DNA from: Micromonospora sp. WMMD812 | Lineage (GTDB): Bacteria; Actinomycetota; Actinomycetes; Mycobacteriales; Micromonosporaceae | DNA: 64,000 nucleotides | Assembly (NCBI RefSeq): GCF_027497215.1 | Contig: NZ_CP114904.1 | Coordinates: 3,184,001-3,248,000 of the forward strand | Direction: 5' to 3' | Part shown: positions 51,574 through 62,664 of the stretch, piece after piece | Layout: the number at the start of each line of letters is the position of its first letter | Numbering within the stretch: position 1 is the stretch's first letter | Translations under genes and position numbers: made by a program | The notes under the pieces: model-generated | What the model was told of the DNA's origin: nothing | The model's input: only the letters and a program-made list of their open reading frames with translations | Databases searched by the model: none

Positions 51574-54369
51574 CTAGCGGGCGTGCCGGCGGCGGGTGCC
51601 CGGTTCGGGGCCGCCGGTCGGGCGGACCGGGCGGTACCGGGCCAGCCAGGTGACCAGTTCCTCGGCCGGCATCGGCCGGGCGTAGAACCAGCCCTGCGCG
51701 GCGTCGCAGCCGGCGGCGTGCAGCATCCGCCAGGTCCGCTCGTCCTCCACCCCCTCGGCGACCACCCGCAGGCCGAGCGCACCGGCCAGCTCGATCATCG
51801 ACCGGACTATCGCGGCGTCGTCGGCGTCGTCGGCCATGCCGAGCACGAAGCTGCGGTCCACCTTCACCTCGGACAGCGGCAGCCGGCGCAGGTGTTGCAG
51901 CGACGAGTACCCGGTGCCGAAGTCGTCCAGCGCGATCGCCACCCCGATCCGGTGCAGCCGGGAGATGGTGGCCAGCACCCGCCGGGGGTCGGCCATCAGA
52001 GCCCCTTCGGTGATCTCCAGTTGCAGCCGCTCCGGCGGCACGCCGTACCGCGCCAGCCGGTCGGCGATCTGGTCGGCGATCTCCCCGGTGTGCAGGTCCC
52101 GGACGCTCACGTTGAGCGCGGCGCGCAGCCCGACGCCGGCGGCCGACCACTTGGCGAGCTGCTCCACCACGTCGTCGACCACCCGGCGGGTCAGCAGCCG
52201 CATCACCGCGCTCTGCTCGGCGACCCGGATCAGCTCCTCCGGGTCGACCATCCCGCGTCGCGGGTGCCGCCAGCGCAGCAGCGCCTCGACGCCCACCACC
52301 TCGCCGGTCGCGATGGCGATCTGCGGCTGGTAGTACATCGTGATCTCGCCCGCGTCGGTCGCCGGTTCGGCGTCCGCGTCCCGATCGCCGGGCCGGCCCC
52401 TCTCACTCCGATCGACCGGCCGCCCGGCGTCGGCCGCCGGCCGGGACCCGCCGTGGCCGCGCGATCCGGCGCCACGCTCCGCCGCGGCACCGGCACCGGT
52501 CCCGGCCGTCTCCGGCGCGACGGCGGGGTGGGCCGCGTCCGCCCCCGGGCGGCGGCCGTTCGCCGGCCTCCGGTCGATGACCGAGCCCCGGTCGACCACC
52601 GCCGCGGCGGGCCGGCCGGCGCGGCGCCGGATCGGGTCCGCGCCGGTCACGATCCGGCTGATGAGTTCGTCGTCGGGCACCACCTCGGGCTGGTGCCCGC
52701 GGCGGCGCGGCCACCACCGGCCGGTCCGGCTCCCCTGCGGAGCGGGCGCCCCGGTCAGGTCCACGCGCTCGCCCGCGGGGTCATCGGGGGCGGCGAGGGC
52801 GGCTCCGTCCCCGCCCCGGGTCCCGGCGACCACCGGCTGCTCCGGCTCCACCCCGGACGGATCGTCGCCGGCTTCCGCGATCGCGTCGGCGCCGGTAGGC
52901 GGGCGGGCATGGGTGTCGGCGTGGGCCTTGGCGCGCGCGTGGGCGCCGGCGTGCACGTCGGCCTGGGCGTCGGTGTGAGCGTCGGCCTGGGCGTCGGTGT
53001 GAGCGTCGGCGTCGGCGTGCGGGTCGGCTTGGGCGTCGGTGTGCGGGTTGGCGTCGAGGACGGGGCCGGACTCCAGCACCCGGCGCAGGTCGGCCAGCAG
53101 GCCGAGCCGCTCGGCGGAGTTGTGGTCGGACTCCGCGGCGTACACGGCGACCGTGTCGTTGCGGTGCTTGGCGTCGTACATCGCCACGTCGGCGTGGCGC
53201 ATGAGGGTGGCGAAGTCCTCGCCGTGCTCGGGGAAGAGCGCGATGCCGATCGACCCGCCCACGTCCAGCGGCAGGCCGTCGAGCGGCACCGGCTCGGCGA
53301 GCGTCCGCACCACCTCGTCGGCCAGCTCACGGGCCTCGGCGACGTCCGCCAGGCCGGTCATCACGATGGCGAACTCGTCCCCGCCGAGCCGGGCGACCAT
53401 GTCCCGGCCGGCCACCACTCCGGTGAGCCGCTGGCTGACCTCGACCAGCAGGCGGTCCCCCACCGCGTGCCCCAGCGCGTCGTTGACGTTCTTGAACCGG
53501 TCCAGGTCGATCAGGAGCAGCGCGAGGTGCCCGTCGGGCTCGCCGCGCGCCGAGCGTTCGGCGTGCAGGTGGACCTGCTCGGCGACCTCGGCCAGCAGCG
53601 CCTTGCGGTTCGGCAGGCCGGTGAGCGGATCGAGGGACGCGAGCTGCTGCTGCTCGACGGTGAGCCGGGCCATCCGGTAGACGGCGAAGAGCGGCACCAG
53701 CACCAGCGGAATCAGCGCCGCGCTCGTGGCCGCCGCGGCGACCAGCACCGGGGCGAGCAGCAGCAGCGACCCGGTCGAGAGCAGCTCGAACCCGAGGCCC
53801 TGCCGGAAGCTCGGCCACCACCGCTCCCCGAAGCGGAGCCGCACGGCGGTGCTGACCAGACCGTAGTTGACCAGGAACCAGGCCAGCGTCGCGCCACCCA
53901 CCGCCAGCACGTCGGAGCCGTGCAGCTCACCGCCCGCGAAGACGGGGCCCGGCCCGATGCGGGTGATCGCGTACGCGGCGGCCAGCGCCCAGGCGTACTG
54001 GCCCACGTTGAACGCCGTCCGCCAGGCGGCGTGACGCAGCCGCCAGCCGGAGACGACCACGGCGATCGCCTGCACCGCCACCGCGGCCCCGAGACCCCAG
54101 CCGAGCAGGATGGCGAACGTGAAGCAGGTGGACGGGAAGACCGCCGACGACTGCCGGCGACCGGGCGGGACGAACGGCCGGGCGTCGCAGACGACGGCGA
54201 GCGCCGCCATCGTCCAGAACGCCACGGGCATCCGGGGCAGCTGATCCGGCAGCGTCGCCAGTGGACCGGCCGAGACCAGCACGGCCAGCGCCAGGACGGT
54301 GGCGATGAAGGTGGCGAACGGCGCCACCCGCCCGGGCGGGACGACGTTGCGCGGGTCGGCGACCTCCAT
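51574..54369 (-). CDS. GGDEF-EAL protein with His/Asp-rich repeat linker
   Basis: 931 residues from ATG 54369 (GGGAGGT site). About eight membrane helices occupy residues 10-255. A GGDEF domain follows with LTGLPNRKALLAEV and RLGGDEFAIVMTG. Residues ~438-490 hold HTDAQAD-type repeats rich in His, Asp and Ala, then a long Pro/Arg/Gly-rich disordered linker to ~672. The EAL domain is intact: YYQPQIAIATGEVVGVEALL, LNVSVRDLHTG, LEITEGALM, ALDDFGTGYSSLQHLRRL, VVAEGVED and CDAAQGWFYARP. It should make and/or degrade c-di-GMP. The linker is unusual and may bind metal. Confidence 0.9.
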   Translation of the reverse strand: MEVADPRNVVPPGRVAPFATFIATVLALAVLVSAGPLATLPDQLPRMPVAFWTMAALAVVCDARPFVPPGRRQSSAVFPSTCFTFAILLGWGLGAAVAVQAIAVVVSGWRLRHAAWRTAFNVGQYAWALAAAYAITRIGPGPVFAGGELHGSDVLAVGGATLAWFLVNYGLVSTAVRLRFGERWWPSFRQGLGFELLSTGSLLLLAPVLVAAAATSAALIPLVLVPLFAVYRMARLTVEQQQLASLDPLTGLPNRKALLAEVAEQVHLHAERSARGEPDGHLALLLIDLDRFKNVNDALGHAVGDRLLVEVSQRLTGVVAGRDMVARLGGDEFAIVMTGLADVAEARELADEVVRTLAEPVPLDGLPLDVGGSIGIALFPEHGEDFATLMRHADVAMYDAKHRNDTVAVYAAESDHNSAERLGLLADLRRVLESGPVLDANPHTDAQADPHADADAHTDAQADAHTDAQADVHAGAHARAKAHADTHARPPTGADAIAEAGDDPSGVEPEQPVVAGTRGGDGAALAAPDDPAGERVDLTGAPAPQGSRTGRWWPRRRGHQPEVVPDDELISRIVTGADPIRRRAGRPAAAVVDRGSVIDRRPANGRRPGADAAHPAVAPETAGTGAGAAAERGAGSRGHGGSRPAADAGRPVDRSERGRPGDRDADAEPATDAGEITMYYQPQIAIATGEVVGVEALLRWRHPRRGMVDPEELIRVAEQSAVMRLLTRRVVDDVVEQLAKWSAAGVGLRAALNVSVRDLHTGEIADQIADRLARYGVPPERLQLEITEGALMADPRRVLATISRLHRIGVAIALDDFGTGYSSLQHLRRLPLSEVKVDRSFVLGMADDADDAAIVRSMIELAGALGLRVVAEGVEDERTWRMLHAAGCDAAQGWFYARPMPAEELVTWLARYRPVRPTGGPEPGTRRRHAR

Positions 54370-54529
54370 CACACCTCCCGGACAACGGTCGACGTGCCCG
54401 TTCACACGCCGTGCACCAATGAAACGCCCTCGGTGCCCGATTTCCCGGTATGACAGTCACGAATCGGTCGTAGTCGTAATTAACTTGGTATACGCGGTGA
54501 GCCGGGCACGACGACCATCTGATGCCTCG

Positions 54530-56701
<2,172 letters not shown>

Positions 56702-56827
56702 TCACGCTACTCCGGCACGGTAGCCGGCCGGTCGGACAATCCACCGGCCACCCGCCGCGCCAGGCCGGGCGGCCGGCGCCCTGACGTGCGAGGATCGCCG
56801 GACGGCGCGGCGAGAGGCGGGGTACGG

Positions 56828-57361
56828 ATGCCGGAATGGATGCTCTGGGCGGCAGCGGTACTGCTCGCCTTCGCGGCCGGCTGGCTGTGGCAGGACCGGC
56901 GGCAGCGCGGCGACGACGAGGACCGGCGGCAACGCACCGGCCGACGCGGCGGCGACGAGGAGCGCCCGGCCGGACGCGGGCCGGACGCGGGCCGGGCGGG
57001 CGCCCCGCCCCGGCCGCGGACGGACGGCCGGGCCGCCGCCGGGCCGCCGCGCCCCGGCGAGATCTGGTGGGCCGACGTCCCGTACGCCGACGGCAGCGGA
57101 TCGAAGGTCCGACCGTGCCTGGTGCTGCGGGCCGACGGCCGGAGCGCCGACGTCCTGAAAATCACCAGTCAGGACAAGAGCGACCGCGACGACCACGTCC
57201 GCATCCCCACGCGGGACTGGGACCCGGACGCCGACCACGACAGCTACCTGGACCTGAGCGACCCGATCCCGGTGCCCCGGACAGCCTTCCGGGACCACGC
57301 CGGCGACTGCGACCCCACCCTCTGGCGCCGCCTGGAGTCCCTCCCCCACCTCTCCACCTGA
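56828..57361 (+). CDS. Membrane-anchored MazF/PemK-like protein
   Basis: 177 residues. One membrane helix (about 5-20) is followed by a disordered Arg/Asp/Gly-rich stretch (22-75) and a PemK/MazF-like domain: PRPGEIWWADVPYADGSGSK, VRPCLVLRADG, KITSQDKSDRDDHVRIPT and FRDHAGDCDPTLWRRL. The Arg after the loop and the Thr/Ser of the ITSQ strand occupy the positions used by MazF endoribonucleases. MazF toxins are normally soluble and paired with an antitoxin; neither holds here, as no antitoxin gene is adjacent. It may be a domesticated, non-toxic form. It converges with the ADP-ribosylglycohydrolase over a long palindrome. Confidence 0.78.
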   Translation: MPEWMLWAAAVLLAFAAGWLWQDRRQRGDDEDRRQRTGRRGGDEERPAGRGPDAGRAGAPPRPRTDGRAAAGPPRPGEIWWADVPYADGSGSKVRPCLVLRADGRSADVLKITSQDKSDRDDHVRIPTRDWDPDADHDSYLDLSDPIPVPRTAFRDHAGDCDPTLWRRLESLPHLST

Positions 57362-57393
57362 CCCCTCGCTGCCTCCGGCCGACCCGCCCGGTC

Positions 57394-57448
57394 GATCATG
57401 AAGTTGTTGCCCCCCGCACCGGCATGTCGCGGCAATAACTTCATGATC
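57394..57448. repeat. GATC-anchored palindrome (family member 2), likely terminator
   Basis: GATCATGAAGTTGTTGCC (57394-57411) pairs with GGCAATAACTTCATGATC (57431-57448), 18 bp with one G-U pair, loop 19 nt. It lies between convergent genes. It shares outer GATCATG and AAGTTG/CAGTTG with the palindrome at 61397-61475. Confidence 0.75.
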
Positions 57449-57498
57449 AACACGGGGGACCGCGGGAGGGGAATCGCGGGAGGGGGTGGGGACGGGTG

Positions 57499-58503
57499 TC
57501 AGATGGTCAGGGTCTTTAGTTGGTCGGCGTACTCGATGCGGGTCGACCAGTCGGCGGGCCAGGCGGACATGCCGGCGGCGGCGCCCACGAAGGCGCCGGC
57601 GAGGGCGGCGATCGAGTCCGAGTCGCCCGCCGTAGTGGCGCCGCGGGCCAGCGCGCCGACCGGGTCGTCGGCGTGCCGCAGCGCGCAGTACAGCGCGGTG
57701 ACCAGCGCCTCCTCGGCCACCCAGCCCTCGCCGGTCAGCCGGCACGGGTCACCGCCGTCGTCGGGAGCCGCCAGCGCCCCGGCCAGCCGGGCCAGCGCCG
57801 CGAGGCACTCGTCCCAGCCCCGGGCGATGAACTCCTCGGGCGTCGTCACCCCGGCGCGCTGCCACAGGTCACCGAGCCAGTCGGCGCGGTAGCGGGTGCG
57901 CTGTTCCCGGGCCCGCGCGGTGAGCAGGGCGGGCACCTCGTCGAGCGCCGCGCCCTCGCGGAGCACCCGCACCGCGTACGCGGTCAGCTCGCTGGCGGCC
58001 AGCCCGGTGGGGTGGCCGTGAGTCAGGCCGGCCTGCAGTTGGGCGAGCCCGGCGAGCGTGTCCAGGTCGACGTCGAGCAGCCCGACCGGGGTGACCCGCA
58101 TGTTCGCCCCGCAGCCCTTCGACCCGGCCACGGTCGCCTCCTGCCAGCGCAGCCCCCGCGCCAGCTCGCCGCACGCCCGCAGGCAGGTCATGCCCGGGGC
58201 GCGGTTGTTCTCCGGGCTCACGGCCCAGGCCAGGAAGCGCTGCCGCAGCGCCGGTTCCACGGCCTCCGGCGTGAGCGCCGGCGCCTCGCGCAGCGCCCAG
58301 CCGACCGCCAGCGCCATCTGGGTGTCGTCGGTGACCAGCGCCGGGTCGCCGACGAGGTCACGAGGGCCGGCCGGCCCGTAGCGGCGGACGATCTCGGCGA
58401 CCGGGAGGAACTCGGTCTCCTTGCCGAGCGCGTCCCCGTAGGCGAGGCCGAAGAGCGAGCCGGCGGCGCGGCCGAGCGAGGCGTCGATCACTCGAGTGAT
58501 CAT
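57499..58503 (-). CDS. ADP-ribosylglycohydrolase family protein
   Basis: 334 residues from ATG 58503. The family layout is clear: SLGRAAGSLFGLAYGDALGKETEFLP, then VTDDTQMALAVGWALRE with TDDTxM metal ligands, and AGDSDSIAALAGAFVGAA with the C-terminal GDxDSI ligands. Members remove ADP-ribose from Arg or from other acceptors using two Mg or Mn ions. There is no ADP-ribosyltransferase gene nearby, so the substrate is unknown. A longer open frame to 58707 crosses a degenerate tandem array and is not coding. Confidence 0.92.
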   Translation of the reverse strand: MITRVIDASLGRAAGSLFGLAYGDALGKETEFLPVAEIVRRYGPAGPRDLVGDPALVTDDTQMALAVGWALREAPALTPEAVEPALRQRFLAWAVSPENNRAPGMTCLRACGELARGLRWQEATVAGSKGCGANMRVTPVGLLDVDLDTLAGLAQLQAGLTHGHPTGLAASELTAYAVRVLREGAALDEVPALLTARAREQRTRYRADWLGDLWQRAGVTTPEEFIARGWDECLAALARLAGALAAPDDGGDPCRLTGEGWVAEEALVTALYCALRHADDPVGALARGATTAGDSDSIAALAGAFVGAAAGMSAWPADWSTRIEYADQLKTLTI

Positions 58504-58727
58504 GCCCGCCGGCCGCCAGCACCGCCACACCACCCAACCGTGGGCACATCGACGCCGGACGCCGGACGCCGGACGCCGGCCGCCAGCACCGCACACCTCG
58601 GAACCACGGGCCCGGCAACGCCGCCCGCCAGCACTGGCACGCTGCGAAACACCCGGGGCACGTCGTCGGCCCCGCCCGCCGGCGCCAACGTCGCAGCACC
58701 CGCGCACGTGCCGGGCTCGTCGTCGAC
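58504..58727. repeat. Degenerate ~60-bp tandem array with GACGCCG heptamers
   Basis: Between the ADP-ribosylglycohydrolase and VOC genes, a GCCGGCCGCCAGCACCGC unit occurs at 58508-58525 and exactly again at 58575-58592, with weaker versions near 58621 and 58681. Each is followed by a CAC-rich segment and an AACC/GGGC box. Four tandem GACGCCG heptamers lie at 58551-58578. It looks like a decayed minisatellite of three or four units. No RNA or protein product is supported. Confidence 0.55.
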
Positions 58728-59105
58728 TCAGTCCCAGCAGAGGCAGAACGGGTGGCCGGCGGGGTCGGCGTAGACCCGGAAGCCCTCACCCTCGCCGGGC
58801 AGTCGCCGGGCGCCGAGCGCGAGCGCCGCCTTCTCGGCGGTCTCGATGTCGTCGACCGTGACGTCGAGGTGGAACTGCTGGGGCCGCTCCGGGTCGGGCC
58901 AGGACGGCGGGCGCAGGTTGAGCGCCTGCTGGAACGCCAGGCGCGGCTGGTGGCCGGGGTGGCCGCCGAGGACCACCCACTCGTCGCCCTCGGAGTCGTC
59001 CTCGATCAGGTCGAGGCCGAGCAGCTCCGCGTAGAACGCGGCCAGGGCTCGTGGATCCGGGCAGTCGATCACCGTCGAACGCAGCTGTCCAATCATGCCG
59101 GTCAT
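58728..59105 (-). CDS. VOC family (glyoxalase-like) protein
   Basis: 125 residues, a single glyoxalase/VOC domain. The N-terminus IGQLRSTVIDCPDPRALAAFYAELLGLDLI and C-terminal YADPAGHPFCLCWD are typical. The divalent-metal residues of glyoxalase are not fully traceable, so it may be a non-enzymatic binding or resistance protein. No neighbouring gene suggests a substrate. Confidence 0.85.
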   Translation of the reverse strand: MTGMIGQLRSTVIDCPDPRALAAFYAELLGLDLIEDDSEGDEWVVLGGHPGHQPRLAFQQALNLRPPSWPDPERPQQFHLDVTVDDIETAEKAALALGARRLPGEGEGFRVYADPAGHPFCLCWD

Positions 59106-59132
59106 GCTGCCCCCGACGTACGACAGGAAACC

Positions 59133-60137
59133 TCAATCCTCGGCGAGCCGCCGGCCGGCGTCGCGGCACGCGGCGAGCACCGCGCGCGCGTACTCCGGGG
59201 TGGCGCCGGCCAGCCCGCAGGCGGGGGTGACCACGACCTGCTCGGCCAGGCGGGAGCGCGGGAAGCCGAGGCGGTCCCAGAGTTGGCGTACCCGGTCGGC
59301 CACCTGGGCCGAGGTCGGCGGGCGACCGGTCGACGGCGGCTGGGTGGACACGGCGCCGGCCAGCAGCCCGAGCCCGGCGTCGATCGCCTCGCCGAGCGGG
59401 TCCAGGTCGGTGACCAGCGCCAGGTCGAGGGCGACCGCGACGGCGCCGGTCGAGCGGATCAGCTCCAGTGGCACGTCCGGCGCGCAGCAGTGCACCACGG
59501 TCGGCACGCCGACCGCCTCGACAAGCGAGCGCAGCAGCGTCGCGACGAGCCCGGACTCCGCCGCCGGGTAGACGCCGAGGCCGCTCTCGGTGGGGATCCG
59601 CCCGGCGAGCACCGCCGGCAGCGACGGCTCGTCGAGCTGGAGCAGCACCGACGCCCGGGGCAGCCGGCGGGTGACCGCCTCGACGTGCCCGCGCAGCCCC
59701 TCGGTGAGCGAGCCGGCGAGGTCCCGCACCGCCCCGGGGTCGCGCAGCACGCGGCCGCCGATCGGCAGCTCCAGGGCTGCGGCCAGGGTGAACGGGCCAC
59801 CCGCCTGCACCTTGACCGGTCCGGCGTACTCCTCGGCCTGTTCGGCGAGCTGGTCGAGGTCGCGCTCCATCAGGTCCCGCGCGCGGCGCAGGTCCCGGCC
59901 GGGGCGCGGGGCGATCCGCCAGCGGGCCGCGTACAGCTCCACGGGCAGCTCGACCAGCAGGCCGGCGGTGCGGCCGATCAGGTCGGCGCCCGGGCCGCGG
60001 GCGGGCAGCTCCGGCAGGTGGGGCAGGGCGGGGAGCTCACCGAGGACGATTCGCTGTGCCTCGGCGATGTCGGTGCCGGGCAGCGACCCGATGCCGGTCG
60101 CCGCGCCGGCCGGCCACGGCCACGCCTGATCTGTCAC
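59133..60137 (-). CDS. Short MetE-like (cobalamin-independent methionine synthase catalytic domain) protein
   Basis: 334 residues, corresponding to the C-terminal barrel of MetE without the N-terminal folate-binding barrel. Zn ligands appear in TVVHCCAPDVPLELI (His and Cys) and VTPACGLAG (Cys), with LQLDEPSLPAVLAG. It transfers methyl groups in principle, but cannot use methyl-THF-triglutamate as full-length MetE does. A gene of the same size lies next to ligA in M. tuberculosis. The GTG at 60137 has TACCCT 6 nt upstream. Confidence 0.82.
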   Translation of the reverse strand: MTDQAWPWPAGAATGIGSLPGTDIAEAQRIVLGELPALPHLPELPARGPGADLIGRTAGLLVELPVELYAARWRIAPRPGRDLRRARDLMERDLDQLAEQAEEYAGPVKVQAGGPFTLAAALELPIGGRVLRDPGAVRDLAGSLTEGLRGHVEAVTRRLPRASVLLQLDEPSLPAVLAGRIPTESGLGVYPAAESGLVATLLRSLVEAVGVPTVVHCCAPDVPLELIRSTGAVAVALDLALVTDLDPLGEAIDAGLGLLAGAVSTQPPSTGRPPTSAQVADRVRQLWDRLGFPRSRLAEQVVVTPACGLAGATPEYARAVLAACRDAGRRLAED

Positions 60138-60149
60138 GGCCGAAGGGTA
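60138..60149 (-). promoter_or_regulatory. Putative leaderless -10 box (TACCCT) of the MetE-like gene
   Basis: TACCCT on the minus strand (60144-60149) is 6 nt before the GTG at 60137. The same hexamer is used at 1119 and 42601. Confidence 0.35.
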
Positions 60150-60245
60150 TCCGGTGCGCCGTCGGCCGGGACCCACCGCCGGCGATCCGCCGCACGACGC
60201 CGGCAACCCGCGGGCGGCGCCGGCGATCCGCGCGCGGGCTCCGCT

Positions 60246-61319
60246 TCAGGAGGCGATGGTGGCCGAGCCGAGGACCACGTCCCCGGCCGGATCCGGCCGG
60301 TACGCCACCACGGCCTGACCGGCGGCGACACCCCGGACCGGCCGGCGCAGCTCGGCGTGGAGCGTGTCGCCGTCGAGCACGACGGTGGCGGGCACGACGT
60401 CGCCGTGCGCGCGCAACTGCACCTCGCACTCGACCGGGGCGCCCGGGCGGGGGCCGCCGGTCCAGACCGGACGCTCGGCGCGGACCTGGGACACCTCCAG
60501 CGCCTCCGCCGGGCCCACGGTCACCGTGTTGGTCTTCGGCGTGATGGAGAGCACGTAGCGCGGGCGGCCGTCCGCGGCCGGCCGGTCCAGGTGCAGGCCG
60601 CGCCGCTGGCCGACGGTGTACGCGTAAGCGCCGGCGTGGCTGCCGACCACCGCGCCGGTGGCGGCGTCGACCACGTCGCCGGGCGTCTCGCCCAGCCGCT
60701 GGGCCAGGAACGCCCGGGTGTCGCCGTCGGCGATGAAGCAGATGTCGTGCGAGTCCGGCTTGTCGGCGACGGCCAGCCCGCGCCGGGCGGCCTCCGCGCG
60801 CACCTCGGCCTTGGTGGAGTCGCCGAGCGGGAACATCGACCGGTCCAGCTGCTCGCGGGTGAGGACCGCCAGCACGTACGACTGGTCCTTGGCGGCGTCG
60901 ACGCTGCGGCGCAGCAGGCCGTCGGGGCCGAGGCGGGCGTGGTGGCCGGTGACCACCGCGTCGAACCCGAGGGCCACCGCCCGGTTCAGCACCGCGGCGA
61001 ACTTGATCTTCTCGTTGCAGCGCAGGCACGGATTCGGCGTACGGCCCGCCGCGTACTCCGCGACGAAGTCGTCGACCACGTCGGCGTGGAACCGGTCGGC
61101 CATGTCCCACACGTAGAACGGGATGCCGATCACGTCGGCGGCCCGCCGGGCGTCCCGGGAGTCCTCCAGGGTGCAGCAGCCGCGCGCCCCGGTCCGGTAG
61201 GTCTGCGGGTTGCGCGCCAGCGCCAGGTGCACGCCAGTCACGTCGTGCCCGGCCTCGGCCGCACGCGCCGCCGCGACCGCCGAGTCGACCCCGCCGGACA
61301 TCGCCGCCAACACCCTCAC
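60246..61319 (-). CDS. mnmA: tRNA-specific 2-thiouridylase
   Basis: 357 residues. The PP-loop is [16 protein letters not shown], the first catalytic Cys lies in [12 protein letters not shown], and the second in [16 protein letters not shown]. MnmA adds sulfur to U34 of Lys, Glu and Gln tRNAs. The C-terminal [20 protein letters not shown] domain is complete. The start is GTG with a GGAG site; an in-frame downstream Met is the conserved AMSGGVDS. The cysteine desulfurase upstream (170 nt away) is the likely sulfur source. Confidence 0.95.
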   Translation of the reverse strand: MRVLAAMSGGVDSAVAAARAAEAGHDVTGVHLALARNPQTYRTGARGCCTLEDSRDARRAADVIGIPFYVWDMADRFHADVVDDFVAEYAAGRTPNPCLRCNEKIKFAAVLNRAVALGFDAVVTGHHARLGPDGLLRRSVDAAKDQSYVLAVLTREQLDRSMFPLGDSTKAEVRAEAARRGLAVADKPDSHDICFIADGDTRAFLAQRLGETPGDVVDAATGAVVGSHAGAYAYTVGQRRGLHLDRPAADGRPRYVLSITPKTNTVTVGPAEALEVSQVRAERPVWTGGPRPGAPVECEVQLRAHGDVVPATVVLDGDTLHAELRRPVRGVAAGQAVVAYRPDPAGDVVLGSATIAS

Positions 61320-61396
61320 CAGCTCACTCCCTTCGCCCCGTCAACCCTAACCGCCCGCTCACGGCGCCCGCCCCCACCCGCCCGGGCTCGGCCCCG

Positions 61397-61475
61397 CGGT
61401 CGATCATGCAGTTGTGGTGGGGGACAAAGGGCACGCACCACCGGCGAACGGGCACCACAACTGCATGATCGACCG
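61397..61475. repeat. GATC-anchored palindrome (family member 3), likely terminator
   Basis: A perfect 23-bp inverted repeat, CGGTCGATCATGCAGTTGTGG.. at 61397-61419 against 61453-61475, loop 33 nt. It begins 14 nt beyond the stop of the desulfurase gene (minus strand) and precedes mnmA. It is the longest perfect inverted repeat in the window. Confidence 0.75.
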
Positions 61476-61488
61476 GGGACGGGCGGGG

Positions 61489-62664
61489 TCAGCGGGGGGT
61501 GCGGTGGGCGGCGGCGCGGCGGGCGCGTTCCACGGCGGCGGGGAGGGCGGCGATGAGCGCGTCGACCTCCGCACGGGTGGAGGTGTGGCCGAGGGTGAAG
61601 CGCAGCGACGAGCGGGCCCGGTCGTCGTCGGCGCCCATCGCCAGCAGCACGTGCGAGGGCTGCGCCACGCCGGCCGAGCAGGCCGACCCGGTGGAGCAGG
61701 CGATCCCCTGGGCGTCGAGGAGCAGCAGCAGGGCGTCTCCCTCGCAGCCGGGGAAGGAGAAGTGGGCGTTGCCGGGCAGCCTTTCGGCCGGGTCGCCGTT
61801 GTAGATCACCTCGGGCACCGCCTGGCGGACCCGTTCCACCAGGTCGTCGCGGAGCGCGGCGACGCGGGCCGCGTACTCCTGCTGGCCCTTGACCGCGGCC
61901 TCGACGGCGACCGCGAAGGCGACGATGCCGGCCGTGTCCAGGGTGCCCGACCGGATGTCGCGCTCCTGGCCGCCGCCGTGCAGCAGCGGGGTCGCCGCGA
62001 CGTCCCGGCCGAGCAAAAGGGCGCCGACGCCGACCGGGCCGCCGAGCTTGTGCCCGGACACGGTCAGCGCCGCGGCGCCGCTGGCGGCGAAGTCGACCGG
62101 CACCTGGCCGACCGCCTGGATCGCGTCGGTGTGGAACGGCACGCCGTACTCGGCGGCGACCGCGGCCAGCTCGCTGACCGGCTGGACCGTGCCGACCTCG
62201 TTGTTGGCCCACATCGCGGTGATCACGGCGATCTGGTCGGCGTGCGCCGCCAACTCGGACCGAAGCCGCTGCGGGTCGAGCCGCCCGGCGGCGTCGACCG
62301 GAAGCCAGCCCACGTCGGCGCCCTCGTGCGCGACGAGCCAGTCCACCGCGTCCAGCACCGCGTGGTGCTCGACCGCACTGGAGACCACCCGGCGGCGGCC
62401 GTCACCGGTGGCCCGCCGGGCCCAGAAGATGCCCTTGACCGCGAGGTTGTCGCTCTCCGTCCCGCCACCGGTGAAGATCACTTCGGAGGGGCGGGCGCCG
62501 AGCACCGCGGCGACCCGCTCGCGGGACTCCTCGACCCGGCGCCGGGCACACCGGCCGGCCGCGTGCAGCGACGACGCGTTGCCGACCTCGCGGGCGGTGG
62601 CGACGTACGCCTCCAGTGCCTCGTCGAGCATCGGAGTGGTCGCCGCGTGATCCAGGTATGCCAT
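61489..62664 (-). CDS. Cysteine desulfurase (IscS/NifS family)
   Basis: 391 residues. The PLP Lys is in [16 protein letters not shown], the persulfide Cys in [21 protein letters not shown], and the N-terminal [18 protein letters not shown] and [15 protein letters not shown] mark the fold. It removes sulfur from cysteine as an enzyme-bound persulfide for tRNA thiolation and Fe-S clusters. Its loop length and the position before mnmA fit the tRNA-linked IscS type of M. tuberculosis. A TAGGCT box 8 nt before the ATG may be the -10. Confidence 0.94.
   Translation of the reverse strand: MAYLDHAATTPMLDEALEAYVATAREVGNASSLHAAGRCARRRVEESRERVAAVLGARPSEVIFTGGGTESDNLAVKGIFWARRATGDGRRRVVSSAVEHHAVLDAVDWLVAHEGADVGWLPVDAAGRLDPQRLRSELAAHADQIAVITAMWANNEVGTVQPVSELAAVAAEYGVPFHTDAIQAVGQVPVDFAASGAAALTVSGHKLGGPVGVGALLLGRDVAATPLLHGGGQERDIRSGTLDTAGIVAFAVAVEAAVKGQQEYAARVAALRDDLVERVRQAVPEVIYNGDPAERLPGNAHFSFPGCEGDALLLLLDAQGIACSTGSACSAGVAQPSHVLLAMGADDDRARSSLRFTLGHTSTRAEVDALIAALPAAVERARRAAAHRTPR

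Noticed and set aside
51178..54453. Long plus-strand frame opposite the third GGDEF-EAL gene, including a Val-Gly repeat
   Set aside because: The repeat is the antisense reading of the His/Asp-rich linker; the rest is shadow sequence.
58551..58578. Possible CRISPR or phase-variation repeat (four GACGCCG units)
   Set aside because: No spacer structure or cas genes; the run lies between genes and would not shift a reading frame.
58752..61556. 934-codon plus-strand frame over the VOC, MetE-like and mnmA genes
   Set aside because: It spans three recognisable genes on the other strand.
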